In this document: positions 60,264 through 64,000 of the stretch, in pieces
How positions within the stretch are numbered: position 1 is the stretch's first letter
Layout of the letters: each line of letters opens with the position of its first letter
Origin: an uncultured Corynebacterium sp.
GTDB taxonomy: Bacteria; Actinomycetota; Actinomycetes; Mycobacteriales; Mycobacteriaceae
Direction: 5' to 3'
DNA length: 64,000 bases
NCBI GenBank assembly: GCA_946223355.1
Contig: CAMIPB010000011.1
Coordinates: forward strand, 1 to 64,000
Made by a program: the position numbers and the translations under genes
The notes under the pieces: model-generated
Told to the model about the DNA's origin: nothing
What the model saw: only the letters and a program-made list of their open reading frames with translations
The model's database searches: none

Positions 60264-62052
60264 ACTGATCCCATACCTCGGAAGGAACGCGTTCTCCCAA
60301 GAACTGGAGGTATTCCATGTTCTCTTCTAAGTCAGACTTCCAGTCAGCTGGGTTGACAGCGAGTGCTTCCTCGACATCCTTGATGTCAGTGTCCAGGCCT
60401 TCAAGGTCAAAGTCTTCAGCCTTAGCGGTGTGACCCACGACGGTTTCGTTGGCCCCTACCTTGCCCTCGATGCGCTCGATGATCCACTTGAGAACGCGGG
60501 AGTTCTCACCGAATCCTGGCCACAGGAAGCGGCCGTCTTCGCCGCGACGGAACCAGTTGACGAGGAAGATGGACGGCATGCGCTCGCCGCCCTTTTTGCC
60601 CATGTCAATCCAGTGCTGCAAGTAGTCGCCTGCGTTGTATCCCATGAATGGCAGCATCGCCATTGGGTCGTGGCGCAGGGAACCAACCTTGGCTTCTGCA
60701 GAAGCTGCGGTCTGACCGGATGCAAGGTTTGCGCCGATCATGGTGCCGTGCTCCCAGTCGAATGCCTGGGTAACCAGCGGAACGGTGTCTGGGCGGCGAC
60801 CACCGAACAGGATGGCGTCAATTTTGACGCCCTTCCAGTCATCGAATTCTGGTGCCGCGGATGGGCATTGTGCGATTGGCACGCAGTAGCGGGAGTTAGG
60901 GTGTGCCGCCTTGATGGCGGAATCCGGGGTCCAGTCATTACCCTGCCAGTCAATGAGGTGGGCGGGAGCTTCGCCGTCCATGCCCTCCCACCAGACGTCG
61001 CCGTCGTCGGTGAGTGCGACGTTGGTGAAGATGGTGTTGCCCGGCTCCATGGACTTCATGGCAATCGGGTTGGACTCATAGTTGGTGCCCGGCGCAACAC
61101 CGAAGAAGCCGTTTTCTGGGTTCACAGCGTAGAGGCCGTCTTCCCGCAGGTGTAGCCATGCGATATCGTCGCCCACAACCTCCGCCTTCCAGCCTGGGAT
61201 GGTTGGGGTGATCATTGCGAGGTTGGTCTTGCCACATGCAGACGGGAACGCACCGGTGACGTGGTAGACCTTGCCTTCTGGGCTGGTGAGCTTCAGGATG
61301 AGCATGTGCTCGGCCATCCAGCCTTCTTCCTTTGCCATAACTGAGGCGATACGCAGTGCGTAGCACTTCTTAGCCAGGATGGCGTTGCCGCCGTAGCCGG
61401 AGCCGTATGACCAGATTTCCTTGGTTTCAGGGAACTGGGTGATGTACTTGGTGTCGTTGCATGGCCATACAACGTCTTCCTGGCCTTCTTCCAGAGGAGC
61501 ACCTACAGAATGCAGTGCGTGGACGAAGTCTCCGTCAGAGCCGAGCTTGTCCAATACAGCAGCACCCATGCGGGTCATGATGCCCATTGACAAAACCACG
61601 TACGCGGAGTCAGTGAGCTGCACGCCGAGTTTTGGATCCGGGTCACCGAGTGGGCCCATGCAGAAAGGAACCACGTACATGGTGCGTCCCTTCATGGAAC
61701 CACGAAAGACCTCGGTCATCTCTTCTTTCATCGCTGCCGGCGGAGCCCAGTTGTTGGTAGGACCTGCATCTTCTTCCTTTTCGGAGCAGATGAAGGTGCG
61801 GGACTCGACGCGGGCGACATCAGAAGGGTTAGAACGCGCGAGGTAGGAATTTGGACGCTTTTCTTCGTTGAGCTTAATCAACGTGCCCTTTTCTACGAGT
61901 TCGCCGGCCAAGCGGTCAGCTTCCTCACGGGAGCCGTCTACGAACACCACTTTGTCTGGCTGGAAAAGCTCCACGTTTTCGTTAATCCAGGTGATCAACT
62001 TTTCATTGTCAGTAGGCGCTTGCCCAACGAGGCCTTTAATAGGGGCAGTCAT
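60226..62052 (-). CDS. pckG: Phosphoenolpyruvate carboxykinase (GTP)
   Basis: 608 aa. Oxaloacetate + GTP to PEP, first step of gluconeogenesis. The GTP-type P-loop GAFPSACGKTNLAMI is at about 278-292, with metal/substrate blocks GDDIAWLHL and FGGRRPDTVPLV. AGGAG lies six bases before the ATG. The promoter region has a palindrome (62118-62130) flanked by direct repeats. Confidence 0.96.
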   Translation of the reverse strand: MTAPIKGLVGQAPTDNEKLITWINENVELFQPDKVVFVDGSREEADRLAGELVEKGTLIKLNEEKRPNSYLARSNPSDVARVESRTFICSEKEEDAGPTNNWAPPAAMKEEMTEVFRGSMKGRTMYVVPFCMGPLGDPDPKLGVQLTDSAYVVLSMGIMTRMGAAVLDKLGSDGDFVHALHSVGAPLEEGQEDVVWPCNDTKYITQFPETKEIWSYGSGYGGNAILAKKCYALRIASVMAKEEGWMAEHMLILKLTSPEGKVYHVTGAFPSACGKTNLAMITPTIPGWKAEVVGDDIAWLHLREDGLYAVNPENGFFGVAPGTNYESNPIAMKSMEPGNTIFTNVALTDDGDVWWEGMDGEAPAHLIDWQGNDWTPDSAIKAAHPNSRYCVPIAQCPSAAPEFDDWKGVKIDAILFGGRRPDTVPLVTQAFDWEHGTMIGANLASGQTAASAEAKVGSLRHDPMAMLPFMGYNAGDYLQHWIDMGKKGGERMPSIFLVNWFRRGEDGRFLWPGFGENSRVLKWIIERIEGKVGANETVVGHTAKAEDFDLEGLDTDIKDVEEALAVNPADWKSDLEENMEYLQFLGERVPSEVWDQFNALKKRIEDAS

Positions 62053-62422
62053 GTCTAACTCCTGTTTTGTTTGCTTTTACTCATAAAAGAATAAAAGGCA
62101 GCACGAACTAATTCGTTCGCACCACGTGCGTTCGTTCACCTTTAGCGTATCTTTAACGACGTCCATCGCGGGTGTAAACCGCAGTATACTGGTCATAACC
62201 TAAGGGTTCACCCCTTGTTAACCGTGCGTATGAGGTACAGACATCGAGCGGCGCAGTTATTATTCTACCCCAATCCGGGGGAAATCCCCTAATAGCCCCC
62301 AGCTTTCGAGCGTCCACTTTAACAACCCCGCTCTCCATCTGGTTATAACCTTCCATCGCGCATTTACGATAGGCTGCCGAATACTTTTGCCACCGCCTAA
62401 GGAAACAGGAACAATAGAGCGC
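62053..62422. promoter_or_regulatory. pckG/trmB divergent control region
   Basis: About 370 bp without a credible gene. It holds CGCAC-CAC-GTGCG (62118-62130) between two TTCGTT repeats (62112-62117, 62131-62136), and a 10-bp palindrome GGTTATAACC (62341-62350) followed by TACGAT near 62370 that could serve trmB. An open minus-strand frame at 62153-62581 reads over trmB and looks spurious. Confidence 0.5.
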
Positions 62423-63181
62423 ATGACTGAATCCACCCCACGCCCAGGCTCCGGCGAACTCCCCCATGGTCGCCCCCTCCAGACCGAGTTCAACGACGGT
62501 TTGGACTATCCACGCTTGGGCAGTGTCACTTTTCGCCGCGGCACGCTGACTGACAACCAGCAAGCGCTTTTCGACGAACACTGGCCGCGCCTAGGAACCG
62601 TACTCTCGGATGAAAAGATCGATATCGACTCCTGGTTCGGCCGCAGCGATGCCAAAACCATCGTGGAAATCGGCTCCGGCACCGGTACCTCCACCGCAGC
62701 GATGGCTCCCCACGAAGCAGACACCAATATCATCGCGGTAGAGCTCTACAAGCCCGGCTTGGCCAAACTCTTAGGCCAAGTCATCCGCAATGACATTTCT
62801 AATATCCGTATGGTGCGCGGAGACGGCATCGAAGTGCTGGCTCGCATGATTGAGCCAGAATCCCTCGACGGTGTACGTATCTTCTTCCCTGACCCGTGGC
62901 CAAAAGCTCGCCACCATAAGCGCCGCATTATCCAGTCCGGCCCTCTCAACCTCATCGCTTCGCGCCTGAAGAAAGGCGGCGTCCTCCACGTAGCTACAGA
63001 CCACGCTGACTACGCCGAGTGGATAGATGAGCTCATCCACATCGAGCCGCAGCTGGACTTTAAGGGCTGGCCGTGGGCGGAGTGCCCACAGCTCACCGAC
63101 CGCAAGGTCATCACCAAATTCGAGGGCAAAGGCTTGGATAAAGACCACGTCATCAACGAATACCTCTGGGAGAAGAAATAG
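62423..63181 (+). CDS. trmB: tRNA (guanine-N7)-methyltransferase TrmB
   Basis: 252 aa. It methylates G46 of tRNA. SAM motif IVEIGSGTGTSTAAMA (about 75-90), catalytic region FFPDPWPKARHHKRR and the C-terminal TKFEGKGL. The ATG at 62423 gives the normal N-terminus. A start 12 codons upstream lacks support. The stop is directly followed by the ATG of the next gene. Confidence 0.94.
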   Translation: MTESTPRPGSGELPHGRPLQTEFNDGLDYPRLGSVTFRRGTLTDNQQALFDEHWPRLGTVLSDEKIDIDSWFGRSDAKTIVEIGSGTGTSTAAMAPHEADTNIIAVELYKPGLAKLLGQVIRNDISNIRMVRGDGIEVLARMIEPESLDGVRIFFPDPWPKARHHKRRIIQSGPLNLIASRLKKGGVLHVATDHADYAEWIDELIHIEPQLDFKGWPWAECPQLTDRKVITKFEGKGLDKDHVINEYLWEKK

Positions 63182-63835
63182 ATGGCTACCTTTGCATCGG
63201 AAGAGTTCGCGGGAGAAGACACACCAGCGGGCGTCGATAAGCCAGGCCGGGTGCTGCTGGTGTGGGACGCCCCCAACATGGACATGGGCCTGGGCGCAAT
63301 ATTAGGAGGTCGCCCCACCGCCGCCTACCGCCCGCGTTTTGACGCGATCGGGCGCTTCGTAGCCGAGCGCGCCGCGGACATAGATGCCGAACCGGAAGCC
63401 ACCGTATTTACCAACGTCACTCCGGGCGGCGCGGACATGATTCGTTCCTGGGTGGAAGCCATCCGCAACTTGGGCTTCGCGGTATTCGCCAAGCCCAAGC
63501 TCAGCGAGGATTCTGACGTGGACCCGGACATGCTCGCACACATCGATTCCCGTCACGACGATCTCCGCGAGCTCATAATCGGCTCCGCTGATGGCCAAAA
63601 TTTCCAAGACACAATATCCCAGCTCACCAAGAGCGGCGTGCGGGTTACTGTCCTTGGTTTCACCGAGCACTCCTCCTGGGCCGTGAACAGCCCGGACGTG
63701 GACTTCGTGGACCTCGAGGACATCCCCGGTGTATTCCGGGAGCCACTGCCGCGCGTTAGCCTGGACAAGCTTCCAGACGAGGGCGCCTGGCTTCAACCCT
63801 TCCGCCCACTATCTGCGCTGCTCGCGCACCGCTGA
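63182..63835 (+). CDS. NYN/PIN-like RNase-domain protein (Rv0207c-like)
   Basis: 217 aa. NYN domain start RVLLVWDAPNMDMGLGAIL with the conserved Asp-Asn pair, then an Asp-rich ...DVDPDMLAHIDSRHDDL and a VLGFTEHSSWA strand, consistent with a metal-dependent RNase fold. RNA target unknown. No gap to trmB, so co-transcribed. The same pair occurs in M. tuberculosis (Rv0208c-Rv0207c). Confidence 0.85.
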   Translation: MATFASEEFAGEDTPAGVDKPGRVLLVWDAPNMDMGLGAILGGRPTAAYRPRFDAIGRFVAERAADIDAEPEATVFTNVTPGGADMIRSWVEAIRNLGFAVFAKPKLSEDSDVDPDMLAHIDSRHDDLRELIIGSADGQNFQDTISQLTKSGVRVTVLGFTEHSSWAVNSPDVDFVDLEDIPGVFREPLPRVSLDKLPDEGAWLQPFRPLSALLAHR

Positions 63836-63855
63836 AAGACAGGGGATAACAGCTG

Positions 63856-64000
63856 GTGAAGAACAAATGGCTGCAATGGGGCATCGGCCTAGCCGTGTTG
63901 GCTGCGCTTGCGTGGTTTTTCCGTGACCACCTCAATGTGATCACCGATGGTATTGCCCGCCTGAAACAGGCCGCTCCCCTGCCGATTGCCTTGTCGGTAG
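63856..64000 (+). CDS. Membrane protein, flippase-like / LPG-synthase TM type, truncated by the window
   Basis: GTG with AGGGGA nine bases upstream opens a frame of 48 codons to the window end (VKNKWLQWGIGLAVLAALAW, then FFRDHLNVITDGIARL). It begins with a transmembrane helix and resembles the YbhN/UPF0104 flippase-like group. In C. glutamicum a membrane gene precedes cmpL1 at this position. Identity tentative because only the N-terminus is seen. Confidence 0.55.
   Translation, partial: MKNKWLQWGIGLAVLAALAWFFRDHLNVITDGIARLKQAAPLPIALSV

Noticed and set aside
62153..62581. 142-codon minus-strand frame over the trmB 5' end
   Set aside because: Overlaps conserved trmB codons, no family, no ribosome binding site; the pckG-trmB gap is better read as regulatory.

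Overview
This window is chromosomal DNA from a Corynebacterium (Actinobacteria, mycolic-acid-producing). The evidence is the sdhCAB-ramB-lpd neighbourhood, two antigen-85-like mycolyltransferases, a HspR-type dnaK-grpE-dnaJ-hspR operon, a cysHDN operon, and a long envelope cluster (LpqI / DUF2613 / AftD / TmaT / DUF3068 / glycosyltransferase / methyltransferase / PckG / TrmB) that parallels the Rv0237-Rv0207c segment of Mycobacterium tuberculosis. The species cannot be fixed from sequence reading alone. I see no insertion sequence, prophage, CRISPR array, tRNA or rRNA gene.

Layout. 0-6.2 kb is central metabolism: succinate dehydrogenase (sdhC, sdhA, first codons of sdhB), the acetate regulator RamB and lipoamide dehydrogenase. 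6.2-9 kb holds an AT-richer non-coding stretch and two tandem secreted mycolyltransferases. 9-16 kb carries an M1 metallopeptidase, a MerR/TipAS regulator, an HNH nuclease of the repetitive DUF222 type and an SNF2 helicase. 16-22 kb carries a GltS-type symporter, a globin/reductase protein, an AhpD-like protein, a nitrilase, and a small WXG-like protein overlapping a DUF1023 alpha/beta hydrolase. 22-28.4 kb is aldehyde dehydrogenase and the heat-shock operon, with two HAIR-like HspR operators upstream of dnaK. 28.4-33.7 kb is a long putA leader, bifunctional PutA and an AI-2E-family exporter. 33.6-38.1 kb is a tightly overlapping cysH-cysD-cysN-TSUP transporter-nucleosidase operon. 38.1-46.5 kb contains a membrane Fe-S/CCG oxidoreductase with a Pro/Ala tail, a CPA2 antiporter, a DUF1707 protein, AlaT, a second HNH protein, UDP-glucose dehydrogenase and dCTP deaminase. 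46.5-64 kb has an LDH-like enzyme and a VanW protein, followed by the envelope cluster and a truncated flippase-like membrane gene at the right edge.

Main themes. The envelope cluster gathers arabinan extension (AftD), trehalose-mycolate acetylation (TmaT candidate), two DUF3068 paralogues, a GT4 glycosyltransferase and a methyltransferase, which fits assembly of arabinogalactan, lipoarabinomannan and the mycomembrane. Many genes appear leaderless: a TANNNT -10 hexamer lies 6-8 nt before the start codon and no ribosome binding site is seen. Convergent neighbours often overlap, in two cases by about 170-190 bp.

The two observations I rate highest are: (1) a CysH that keeps its catalytic ECGLH cysteine but has lost three of the four [4Fe-4S] cysteines expected of an actinobacterial APS reductase, in an operon that lacks the cysI/cysX/fpr2 genes found beside it in C. 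glutamicum; (2) the WXG-like / DUF1023 hydrolase pair, a candidate type VII (ESX-4-like) substrate pair.
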